A stretch of 64,000 nucleotides of DNA from Sphingoaurantiacus capsulatus (GTDB lineage Bacteria; Pseudomonadota; Alphaproteobacteria; Sphingomonadales; Sphingomonadaceae): NCBI RefSeq assembly GCF_042648405.1, contig NZ_JBHRXV010000004.1, positions 1 through 64,000 on the forward strand, in the 5' to 3' direction. The translations under genes were made by a program, and so were the position numbers. The notes beneath the pieces were generated by a model that saw only the letters and a list, made by a program, of their open reading frames with translations, searched no databases and was not told where the DNA came from. This document shows, in pieces, positions 53,831-62,569 of this stretch (position 1 is its first letter; each line of letters begins with the position of its first letter).

Positions 53831-53899
53831 CGTCATACCGGCGAAAGCCGGTATCCAGTCGAACGGCTGGTCTGGATACCGGCTTTCGCCGGTATGACG
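53831..53899. repeat. 69-bp perfect inverted repeat, GTCATACCGG family
   Basis: Two perfectly complementary 28-bp arms (53831-53858 and 53872-53899, outer CGTCATACCGGCGAAAGCCG) flank a 13-base centre. Each arm also folds on itself around GCGAAAGC. It lies between the convergent epoxide-hydrolase-like gene and the Moco lipoprotein gene and could terminate both. Confidence 0.93.
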
Positions 53900-53909
53900 G
53901 TGGAGGCGT

Positions 53910-54650
53910 TCAAATCCCCGCATACCACTCATACCCGGCGCGATCTTCCCAGAAGCCGCCCTTGCCGAGCCCGATGCGGTCAAGCCGGTCCACTGCCTCG
54001 ATGCGCATCACATATTTCGCATGCTTGTACCCGAGCTGCCGCTCGACCCGCAGCCGCAGCGGCGCGCCGTTGGCGACGGGGAGCTGCGCATCGTTCATCG
54101 CATAAGCGAGGATGGTCTGCGGATGCAGCGCGTCGATCAGGTCCACGCTCTCATAATAGGGCGTGCCGCTGAAATCGTCGGCGCAGTGGAAGACGAGGTA
54201 GCGCGCCGCCGGCAGCAGCCCCGCGCTATTCAACAAAGGCGCGAGCCGCGCCCCCGTCCACTTGCCGATCGCGCTCCACCCCTCGACGCAATCATGACGG
54301 GTGATCTGCGTGCGCGCCGGCGCGCGTCGCAGCTGGTCGAGCGACAGCGCCATCGGCCGCCGCACCAGCCCGTCGATGCGCAGACGGTAGTCCGCGAAAT
54401 TGCCGTCGACGAGGCGGCGGTAGAGGTCGCTTCCCGGCCGCATCGTGCCATTGGCGCGGAACACCGGCGACAGGTCGGCAGCGCCGAACTCGCGCGCCAG
54501 CGCATGGCGGTCGGTGACCAGCCGCTGCCCCGCCATCGTCAGCTTCTCGGTGCCGAACAGCAGCTCGCGGAACGCCGGCGACTCGTTCACGTGATCGCAC
54601 CCCGAAAGGATCAGCCCGCCACCGATCAGGAGCCCGCGCCGCGAGATCAT
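53910..54650 (-). CDS. Molybdopterin-dependent oxidoreductase, sulfite-oxidase fold, Tat lipoprotein
   Basis: A 246-aa exported molybdoenzyme. The N-terminus has a twin-arginine motif SRRGLL (3-8) and a lipobox LSGC (Cys18), so it is a probable Tat lipoprotein. The sulfite-oxidase-type Moco domain covers about 80-235; the Mo-ligating Cys121 sits in TRHDCVEGWSAIGKWTG, with FHCADDF and HKAKYVMRIEA-like KYVMRIEAV further on. Related MsrP enzymes repair methionine sulfoxide, but this protein is shorter and has a different membrane partner, so the substrate is open. It overlaps the cytochrome b561 gene by 4 bases. Confidence 0.88.
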   Translation of the reverse strand: MISRRGLLIGGGLILSGCDHVNESPAFRELLFGTEKLTMAGQRLVTDRHALAREFGAADLSPVFRANGTMRPGSDLYRRLVDGNFADYRLRIDGLVRRPMALSLDQLRRAPARTQITRHDCVEGWSAIGKWTGARLAPLLNSAGLLPAARYLVFHCADDFSGTPYYESVDLIDALHPQTILAYAMNDAQLPVANGAPLRLRVERQLGYKHAKYVMRIEAVDRLDRIGLGKGGFWEDRAGYEWYAGI

Positions 54651-55456
54651 GACCGCTCCTTCGGCAGCCGGAAGCGCCCGGTGATCATCGAGCGTACCTC
54701 GTTTACCGGCCCCGCCAGCAGCACCATCGCCAGATGCACGGCGATGAACAGCGTGATCAATGTCGCCGCGATGAAATGGATCGTCCGCGCCGACTGCCGC
54801 CCGCCGAACAGGTCGACCAGCCACGGCCACGCCGCATTGAGCCCCGGCGACATCGTCCACCCCGTCAGGATGGCGAGCGGCAGCAGCCCGAAGATCACTC
54901 CGACATAGCTCAGCTTCTGCAGGCTGTTGTAGCGCGCCGCCGCCTCGCCTTTCGGGAAGCGCAGCCGCGCATGGTCGGCGATCTCGCGCGCCAGATGCCG
55001 TGGCCGCAGCTCGTCGCGCCGAGGCAGCAGGTCGCGCCGCACATGGCCGTTGGCCAAGCTTACCGCGAGATAGGCGATGCCCGCCACCGTGAGCACCCAG
55101 GCAAACAGGATGTGCCAGCGCCGCCCATCGGCGAGATTGTAATTGCTGGGGATCGTTGCCCAGTGCGGGAAGGCGAGCCGCTGCAGCCGCCCGTCCTGCC
55201 CGCGCGAGAGGCCAAGCACGCCGGTGGTCGTCACCTCCCAGCCGCCGATCCGCAGATAGCCGCGCTTGCCGTCCGACCCGATCTTCAAGGCCGGGGTATC
55301 GGCGTTGGCGCCATACTGTCCCCAGTAAAGCATCGGGTGCGCGTTGAAGATCATCAGCCCGCTCATCAGCAGGCAGAAGACCGCCACCGCATTCAGCCAG
55401 TGCCACAGCCGCGTCGGCAGCCGGTGACGATAGACGGTACCCTGATCCTCCGACAT
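54647..55456 (-). CDS. Cytochrome b561-type membrane electron carrier
   Basis: A 269-aa dihaem-type cytochrome b of the Ni-Fe hydrogenase/formate dehydrogenase gamma group. It has four or five membrane helices. Probable haem ligands are His19 in TRLWHWLNAV, a His in GRRWHILFAW and histidines in ARTIHFIAATLITLFIAVH. It very likely passes electrons between quinones and the molybdoenzyme encoded directly downstream, to which it is coupled by a 4-base overlap. A longer upstream frame exists, but MSEDQGTVYRHRLPTRLWHW is the typical start. Confidence 0.9.
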   Translation of the reverse strand: MSEDQGTVYRHRLPTRLWHWLNAVAVFCLLMSGLMIFNAHPMLYWGQYGANADTPALKIGSDGKRGYLRIGGWEVTTTGVLGLSRGQDGRLQRLAFPHWATIPSNYNLADGRRWHILFAWVLTVAGIAYLAVSLANGHVRRDLLPRRDELRPRHLAREIADHARLRFPKGEAAARYNSLQKLSYVGVIFGLLPLAILTGWTMSPGLNAAWPWLVDLFGGRQSARTIHFIAATLITLFIAVHLAMVLLAGPVNEVRSMITGRFRLPKERS

Positions 55457-55557
55457 CGCCGTGCCATAGCATGAAGCCGCGTCAGGCTCACAACCGTCAC
55501 GGGGTGACAGGCGCGCCGGACGCCTGCTAAGCGGCTCTCCATCCATGGGAGGGTCGG

Positions 55558-57084
55558 ATGCTGAAAGTGATTGAGCAGCTTGAGGCGAAGCGCGAAGCCG
55601 CGCGCATGGGCGGCGGGCAGAAGCGCATCGACGCGCAGCATGCCAAGGGCCGCCTCACCGCGCGCGAGCGGCTCGAAGTGCTGCTCGACCCCGGCTCCTT
55701 CGAGGAGCTCGACATGTACGTCGAGCACAATTGCGTCGACTTCGGCATGGAGGCGACCAAGATCCCGGGCGACGGCGTCGTCACCGGCTCAGGCACCATC
55801 AACGGCCGCCTCGTCTTCGTGTTCAGCCAGGACTTCACCGTGTTCGGCGGCTCGCTCTCCGAGCGGCATGCGCAGAAGATCTGCAAGATCATGGACATGG
55901 CGATGAAGGTCGGCGCGCCGGTCATCGGCCTCAACGATTCGGGCGGCGCCCGCATCCAGGAAGGCGTGGCGTCGCTCGGCGGCTATGCCGAGGTGTTCCA
56001 GCGCAACGTGCTCGCCTCCGGCGTCGTCCCGCAGATCAGCCTCATCATGGGGCCGTGCGCGGGCGGCGCGGTCTATTCGCCGGCGATGACCGACTTCATC
56101 TTCATGGTGAAGGACTCGTCCTACATGTTCGTCACCGGCCCCGACGTGGTGAAGACGGTGACCAACGAGATCGTCACCCAGGAAGAGCTGGGCGGCGCCG
56201 TCACCCACACCACCAAGTCGGGCGTCGCCGACCTGGCGCTGGAAGACGACGTCGAGGCGCTGATGCGCACCCGCCAGTTCTTCGACTTCCTGCCGCTGAA
56301 CAACAAGCAGGCGACGCCGTTCCGCCCGACGCATGACGACCCGGAGCGGATCGAGCACAGCCTCGACACCCTCGTGCCGCCGTCGGCGAACAAGCCCTAC
56401 GACATGCACGAGCTGATCCGGAAGGTCGCCGACGAGGGCGAGTTCTTCGAGCTTCAGCCGAGCCACGCCGCCAACATCATCATCGGCTTCGCGCGCATCG
56501 AGGGCTCGACCGTCGGCATCGTCGCCAACCAGCCGATGGTGCTGGCGGGCGTGCTCGACATCGCCTCGTCGAAGAAGGCCGGGCGCTTCGTGCGCTTCTG
56601 CGACGCCTTCAACATTCCGATCGTCACCTTCGTCGACGTGCCGGGCTTCCTCCCCGGCGTCGCGCAGGAGCACAACGGCATCATCAAGAACGGCGCCAAG
56701 CTGCTGTTCGCCTATGCCGAGGCGACCGTGCCGAAGATCACCGTCATCACCCGTAAGGCCTATGGCGGCGCCTACGACGTCATGGCGTCGAAGCACCTGC
56801 GCGGCGACCTCAACTACGCGTGGCCGACCGCCGAGATCGCGGTGATGGGCGCCAAGGGCGCGGTGGAGATCATCTTCCGCGGCAAGAGCCCCGAAGAGAT
56901 CGCCGAGCGCACCGCCGAGTATGAGCGCCGCTTCGCCAACCCGTTCGTCGCCGCCTCGAAGGGCTTCGTCGACGAGGTGATCATGCCGCATTCCACCCGC
57001 CGCCGCATCGCCATCGGCCTGCGGAAGCTGCGGACGAAGAGCCTCGAGAACCCCTGGAAGAAGCACGACAACATTCCGTTGTAG
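55558..57084 (+). CDS. pccB: Acyl-CoA (propionyl-CoA) carboxylase beta subunit
   Basis: Carboxyltransferase of 508 aa that moves CO2 from biotin to propionyl-CoA, giving methylmalonyl-CoA. The N-terminal half has KRIDAQHAKGRLTARERLE, FTVFGGSLSERHAQKI and NDSGGARIQEGVASLGGYAE; the C-terminal half has PGFLPGVAQEHNGIIKNGAK and YGGAYDVMASKHLRGD. Length matches PccB (about 510 aa) rather than bacterial AccD. The partner pccA lies 2.8 kb downstream on the same strand, separated by three unrelated genes. GGGAGGGTCGG precedes the ATG. Confidence 0.94.
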   Translation: MLKVIEQLEAKREAARMGGGQKRIDAQHAKGRLTARERLEVLLDPGSFEELDMYVEHNCVDFGMEATKIPGDGVVTGSGTINGRLVFVFSQDFTVFGGSLSERHAQKICKIMDMAMKVGAPVIGLNDSGGARIQEGVASLGGYAEVFQRNVLASGVVPQISLIMGPCAGGAVYSPAMTDFIFMVKDSSYMFVTGPDVVKTVTNEIVTQEELGGAVTHTTKSGVADLALEDDVEALMRTRQFFDFLPLNNKQATPFRPTHDDPERIEHSLDTLVPPSANKPYDMHELIRKVADEGEFFELQPSHAANIIIGFARIEGSTVGIVANQPMVLAGVLDIASSKKAGRFVRFCDAFNIPIVTFVDVPGFLPGVAQEHNGIIKNGAKLLFAYAEATVPKITVITRKAYGGAYDVMASKHLRGDLNYAWPTAEIAVMGAKGAVEIIFRGKSPEEIAERTAEYERRFANPFVAASKGFVDEVIMPHSTRRRIAIGLRKLRTKSLENPWKKHDNIPL

Positions 57085-57109
57085 TCGCGCTGCAACCCAT
57101 CCCTTTGAC

Positions 57110-57210
57110 GTCATCCCCGCGAAGGCGGGGACCCAGTCCAGGCGAACAACCTGCTCGCTACCGCGAGCGCCTTTTGCTGCGTACTGGGTCCCCGCCTTCG
57201 CGGGGATGAC
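57110..57210. repeat. 101-bp inverted repeat, GTCATCCCC family
   Basis: The arms are GTCATCCCCGCGAAGGCGGG with GACCCAGT at the left and ACTGGGTCCCCGCCTTCGCG with GGGATGAC at the right, perfectly paired over about 28 bases around a 45-base centre. It fills the space between the convergent pccB and acyltransferase genes. Confidence 0.92.
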
Positions 57211-57218
57211 GGACTAGG

Positions 57219-58382
57219 TCAGTCAGCAGCCGCCGCGGGCTTGGCCGCCGACCCCTTCCACTTCAACCCGAGCAGCAGCCCCAGCATCGGCACCCGCCGC
57301 GCCACCGCATATGTCGCCCAGCACCCCGCCACCGTCGCCGCCAGGATGATCGCGAACTCCGTGCCGGGGTTCAGGCGATAGGGCGTCAGCGCGTGGCCGA
57401 CGACGACGATGATCGTCTGGTGCGCGATGTAATAGGGAAATACCGCCTCGGTCAGATAGCGCCGGATCGGCGCGTCGCGGTTGAGGCGGAGCTGCGCCAG
57501 CGCCAGCAGCCCGACGATCGCGCCCCACATATGCGCGGCGCGCAGCAGGCGGACGAGCGTCAGCCCCGGCTCGGTCGCGTCACCGTCGCCGTAGTAAAGC
57601 TCGTAGGCGACGATCGCGAAGTAACCCACCACCGCGAACAGCGCCGCCGGCTTCCACAGCGCCGCGATCGCCCGCCACGGCGCCTCGCTCTTCGCCAACC
57701 CCACGCCGAACAGGAACAGCCCGCCGTAAACGACGTGATTATACCAATCGTCGACCAGCGCATGGGTATCGCCGAAGATCGGGTAGAGCGTCACCCGCGC
57801 CAGCCACAGCAGCAGGATCGGCAGCCACAGCAGCCGCGCCCCGCTGAACAGCCGCTCGAACCCGCGCTGCAGCGCCGCCTTCGCGCCCGCCGGCAACAGC
57901 GCCGCGAACAGCGCCAGCACGATCGTGTAGAGCCACAGATAAGCGACGAACCATAGGTGGTTGTAGGTCGGCAGCGCGATGCCGTCGCCGACCATACGGA
58001 AGGTGAAATAGTCGTGCGTCCAGAAATGCCAGAAGTCTTGGCGGTAACCGAACTTCGCCTGCATCTCCGCCCAGGGCTGCGGCGCCACGAACAGGATGAT
58101 GCCGGCGGCGAGCGGGATCAGCAGACGGCCCGATCGCTGCCAGGCGAAGCGGCCCGGCGCCGCCATCTTGTCGAGCAGGAAGCGCGACGCGACGCCCGAG
58201 ACGAGGAACAGCAGCGCCAGCCGCCAGGCGTTGGTGGCGAGCATCGGGATCTGCACCCAGTCCATCGGCTCGGCTGTCTTTACGTGCCAGTCCCACGGCA
58301 CGAAGAACATGCCGATATGATAGAAGATCAGCAGCCCGAACGCGCCGATGCGCAGCCAGTCGAGCCCGTAATGCCGTTCCAT
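57219..58382 (-). CDS. Acyltransferase 3 family membrane protein
   Basis: A 387-aa polytopic protein with about ten helices, beginning MERHYGLDWLRIGAFGLLIF. The N-terminal His in FYHIGMFF (about residue 22-29) and the following arginines in FLVSGVASRFLLDK are features of the acyltransferase 3 family (OafA/NodX-like), which acylates sugars or other surface molecules. The substrate is unknown. The ATG at 58382 has GAGG 6 bases upstream; an ATG four codons earlier is in frame. It is divergent from the LytTR gene and may be controlled by it. Confidence 0.87.
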   Translation of the reverse strand: MERHYGLDWLRIGAFGLLIFYHIGMFFVPWDWHVKTAEPMDWVQIPMLATNAWRLALLFLVSGVASRFLLDKMAAPGRFAWQRSGRLLIPLAAGIILFVAPQPWAEMQAKFGYRQDFWHFWTHDYFTFRMVGDGIALPTYNHLWFVAYLWLYTIVLALFAALLPAGAKAALQRGFERLFSGARLLWLPILLLWLARVTLYPIFGDTHALVDDWYNHVVYGGLFLFGVGLAKSEAPWRAIAALWKPAALFAVVGYFAIVAYELYYGDGDATEPGLTLVRLLRAAHMWGAIVGLLALAQLRLNRDAPIRRYLTEAVFPYYIAHQTIIVVVGHALTPYRLNPGTEFAIILAATVAGCWATYAVARRVPMLGLLLGLKWKGSAAKPAAAAD

Positions 58383-58476
58383 GTTCCGCCTCATCCCTTG
58401 CAGCCGACACGGCGATGGCTAATCGTGGCACGCGCCGGATGACGAGGCGAGAGGGGCGAGTGGCGGCAGGCATGGG

Positions 58477-59331
58477 ATGTCGGCGGACGGGCCAGTGATG
58501 AACGGCGGGTGGCGCGGGATGAGCGGCGGCGCGCCCCGCGTCTGGCTGATCGGTTTGGCGATCATCGCCGGCTTCATGATCGTTCACCTGATCGTCAATT
58601 CATCGAGCCTGATCGACGAACTCGCGCGCGAAGGCAGCGACGTTCCCGACTGGATGCCGTGGACTTGGGAGGCGACCAGTGTCGTCGGCTGGCTGGCCGT
58701 ACTGCCCCTGATCGCCGTCGCCGTTCTTCGCCTGCGCCCGCCGTGGCTGTCGTGGCGGGCGACCGTCGCCACGCACCTGCTGATGACCTTGCCCGTATCG
58801 CTGCTCCACGTCGGCATCATGATGGGGCTGCGCCAGATCATCCACGCGGCGATGGGCTCACCCTACCGCCCGTCGGACAGCGTGCAGGCCATCCTGCTCT
58901 ATGAGTGGCGCAAGGATGCCGTCGACTATGTGACGCTCGCGCTGACGCTGGCGGTCATCCATTGGCTCGCGCACCGCGCCGACGAAACGCCGGTGGCGGC
59001 AACGCCCGCCCCCGAACCCACCCGCCTCGAAGTCCGCGACGGCAGCCGCACCCTCTGGCTCGCCCCCGCCGATCTCCGCTGGGCCGAAGCCGCCGGCAAT
59101 TATGTCGAGCTGCACACCGAAACCGGCCCGCTGCTTCACCGCATCACACTCGCCGCGCTCGAACAGGAGCTGGCACCGCACGGCTTCGTCCGCATCCACC
59201 GCTCACGGCTGGTGCGGCGCGACGCGGTGCGCTCGATCGAAACCAACGCCTCGGGCGATTTCGAGGCCATCCTCGCCGACGGCACCCGCGTTGCCGGCAG
59301 CCGCCGCTACCGCAGCACGCTCGACGGCTAG
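58477..59331 (+). CDS. Membrane-anchored LytTR transcriptional regulator
   Basis: A 284-aa protein with four N-terminal membrane helices (about 23-42, 66-86, 92-115 and 147-166) and a C-terminal LytTR DNA-binding domain (about 185-280). The LytTR part shows DLRWAEAAGNYVELHTETGP, HRITLAALEQELAPHGF, RIHRSRLVRRDAVRSIE and a final SRRYRSTLDG. It has no receiver domain. Membrane LytTR proteins are one-component regulators that read a signal in or near the membrane. The ATG was taken at 58477; later in-frame ATGs exist. The divergent acyltransferase is the likely regulatory target, by position. Confidence 0.88.
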   Translation: MSADGPVMNGGWRGMSGGAPRVWLIGLAIIAGFMIVHLIVNSSSLIDELAREGSDVPDWMPWTWEATSVVGWLAVLPLIAVAVLRLRPPWLSWRATVATHLLMTLPVSLLHVGIMMGLRQIIHAAMGSPYRPSDSVQAILLYEWRKDAVDYVTLALTLAVIHWLAHRADETPVAATPAPEPTRLEVRDGSRTLWLAPADLRWAEAAGNYVELHTETGPLLHRITLAALEQELAPHGFVRIHRSRLVRRDAVRSIETNASGDFEAILADGTRVAGSRRYRSTLDG

Positions 59332-59368
59332 CACGGAACCGCCGCGACGATCGGCCGGTTTCGACGCC

Positions 59369-59746
59369 ATGATCCACCATGTCTCCGTCGGCTCGAACGA
59401 TATCGCCCGGGCGCGGTCCTTCTACGATCCGCTGATGGCGCTGCTCGGCATGCCGCTGCTGGCCGCGGGCGATACCGCGCTCGACTATGGCTCGGGCGAC
59501 ATCCAGTTTAGCGTCGAGACACCGGTCGACGGCCATCCGGCGTCGGTCGGCAATGGCGTCCATGTCGCGTTTCAGGCGCGCGACCGGGCGGCGGTGCGCG
59601 AGTTCCATCGGCTCGGGCTCGCCAATGGTGGAAGTGATGCCGGCGAGCCCGGCGTTCGCCCCGACTATGACGCGAACTACTTCGGCGCTTTCCTGCGCGA
59701 TCCCGACGGCAACAAGGTCGAGGCGCTGACGTTCGCGGCCGAATAG
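59369..59746 (+). CDS. VOC family (glyoxalase/dioxygenase fold) protein
   Basis: A 125-aa protein of the vicinal oxygen chelate superfamily. It starts IHHVSVGSNDIARARSFYDP (with the first metal-type His), continues GNGVHVAFQARDRAAVREFH and ends GAFLRDPDGNKVEALTF, the usual closing motif with a Glu ligand. These proteins range from glyoxalases to fosfomycin-resistance enzymes; the sequence fits the generic lactoylglutathione-lyase-like group of proteobacteria. Its position between pccB and pccA recalls methylmalonyl-CoA epimerase, also a VOC protein, but the motifs are not those of epimerases. Confidence 0.87.
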   Translation: MIHHVSVGSNDIARARSFYDPLMALLGMPLLAAGDTALDYGSGDIQFSVETPVDGHPASVGNGVHVAFQARDRAAVREFHRLGLANGGSDAGEPGVRPDYDANYFGAFLRDPDGNKVEALTFAAE

Positions 59747-59913
59747 CCGCGCAAGCTTTGAATCGCGTCCACCTTGATGCGCGAACGAAAGTTGCGCCCC
59801 GTCAAAAAGCGGAGCCTGCCCTACCCGCCGGTCGAAACCGCGTCCGCAATTGCTTGACGTACCCGCCCCCGCCCGCTTGAAGGGGCGCGACCTGAGGGAG
59901 GGTCGTTGCGACG

Positions 59914-61907
<1,994 letters not shown>

Positions 61908-61911
<4 letters not shown>

Positions 61912-62402
61912 TCCGCGCGGCGCTGCTGCTCGCGCTCGCTGCGCCTGCGGCGGCGCAGGCCGCGACGCTGACCGTCGAAGGCCTCGGCGCGCCGCAGCCG
62001 TTCGACGCCGCAGCACTCGCAGCCCTTCCGGCCGCCACCGCCGGCATCGACGCCCACGGCAAGAAGCTCGACTGCACCGGCGTCTGGCTCGCCGACCTGC
62101 TGGCGAAAGCCGGTGCGCCGGCGGGCGACAAGCTGCGCGGGCCGCTGCTGGCGGGCACCGTCACCGCCATGGCCCGCGACGGCTACCGCGTCACCTTCTC
62201 ATTGGGCGAGATCGACAAGAGCCTCGGCAAGGCGCCGGTGCTGGTCGCCACCCAGTGCAACGGCGCCCCGCTTGGCGAAGACGGCCCCTACCGCCTGATC
62301 GTCAGCGGCGACAGCCGCCCGGCCCGCGCCGCGCGGATGATCGAGAGACTGGTCGTGTCACTGCCTGCCGTGCCCGCCGCCAAGGACGCGCAAAAGCACT
62401 AG
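61908..62402 (+). CDS. Small exported protein with molybdopterin-oxidoreductase-like fold
   Basis: A 164-aa protein with a signal peptide (MIRAALLLALAAPAAAQA, cleavage near residue 19). The rest resembles a shortened sulfite-oxidase Moco domain: VEGLGAPQPFDAAALAALP, LDCTGVWLADLLAKAGAP and YRLIVSGDSRPARAARMIERL. In the full-length enzyme the Mo-binding Cys precedes the WTG segment by about 11 residues; here Cys56 lies at the WTG position itself and no Cys occurs in the ligand position. It may bind no cofactor, so its function is open. It is coupled to pccA by a 4-base overlap and ends at a large repeat. Confidence 0.72.
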
Positions 62403-62406
62403 TTTC

Positions 62407-62567
62407 TCCTCTCCCTTGAGGGGAGAGGAAGGGGCCCGCCGCACAGCGGTGGGAAGGTGAGGGTGATGCCGCGGCTTGCGGCCGACCTCACCATCGAGCC
62501 CGCCCGGAGATCACCCTCACCCTCCCAGCTTCGCTGGGCCCCTCCCTCTCCCCTCAAGGGAGAGGGG
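62407..62567. repeat. 161-bp inverted repeat, CCCTCTCCC family
   Basis: The outer arms CCTCTCCCTTGAGGGGAGAG and CTCTCCCCTCAAGGGAGAGG are complementary, with inner GGTGAGGGTG and CACCCTCACCC. The right part is nearly the same as in the element at 20697-20845. It lies between the convergent small Moco-fold gene and the serine protease gene. Confidence 0.87.
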
Positions 62568-62569
62568 AT

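Noticed and set aside
59369..59746. VOC protein between pccB and pccA as methylmalonyl-CoA epimerase
   Set aside because: Its motifs and 125-aa length fit generic glyoxalase-like VOC proteins rather than the epimerase family, and no mutase gene is nearby.
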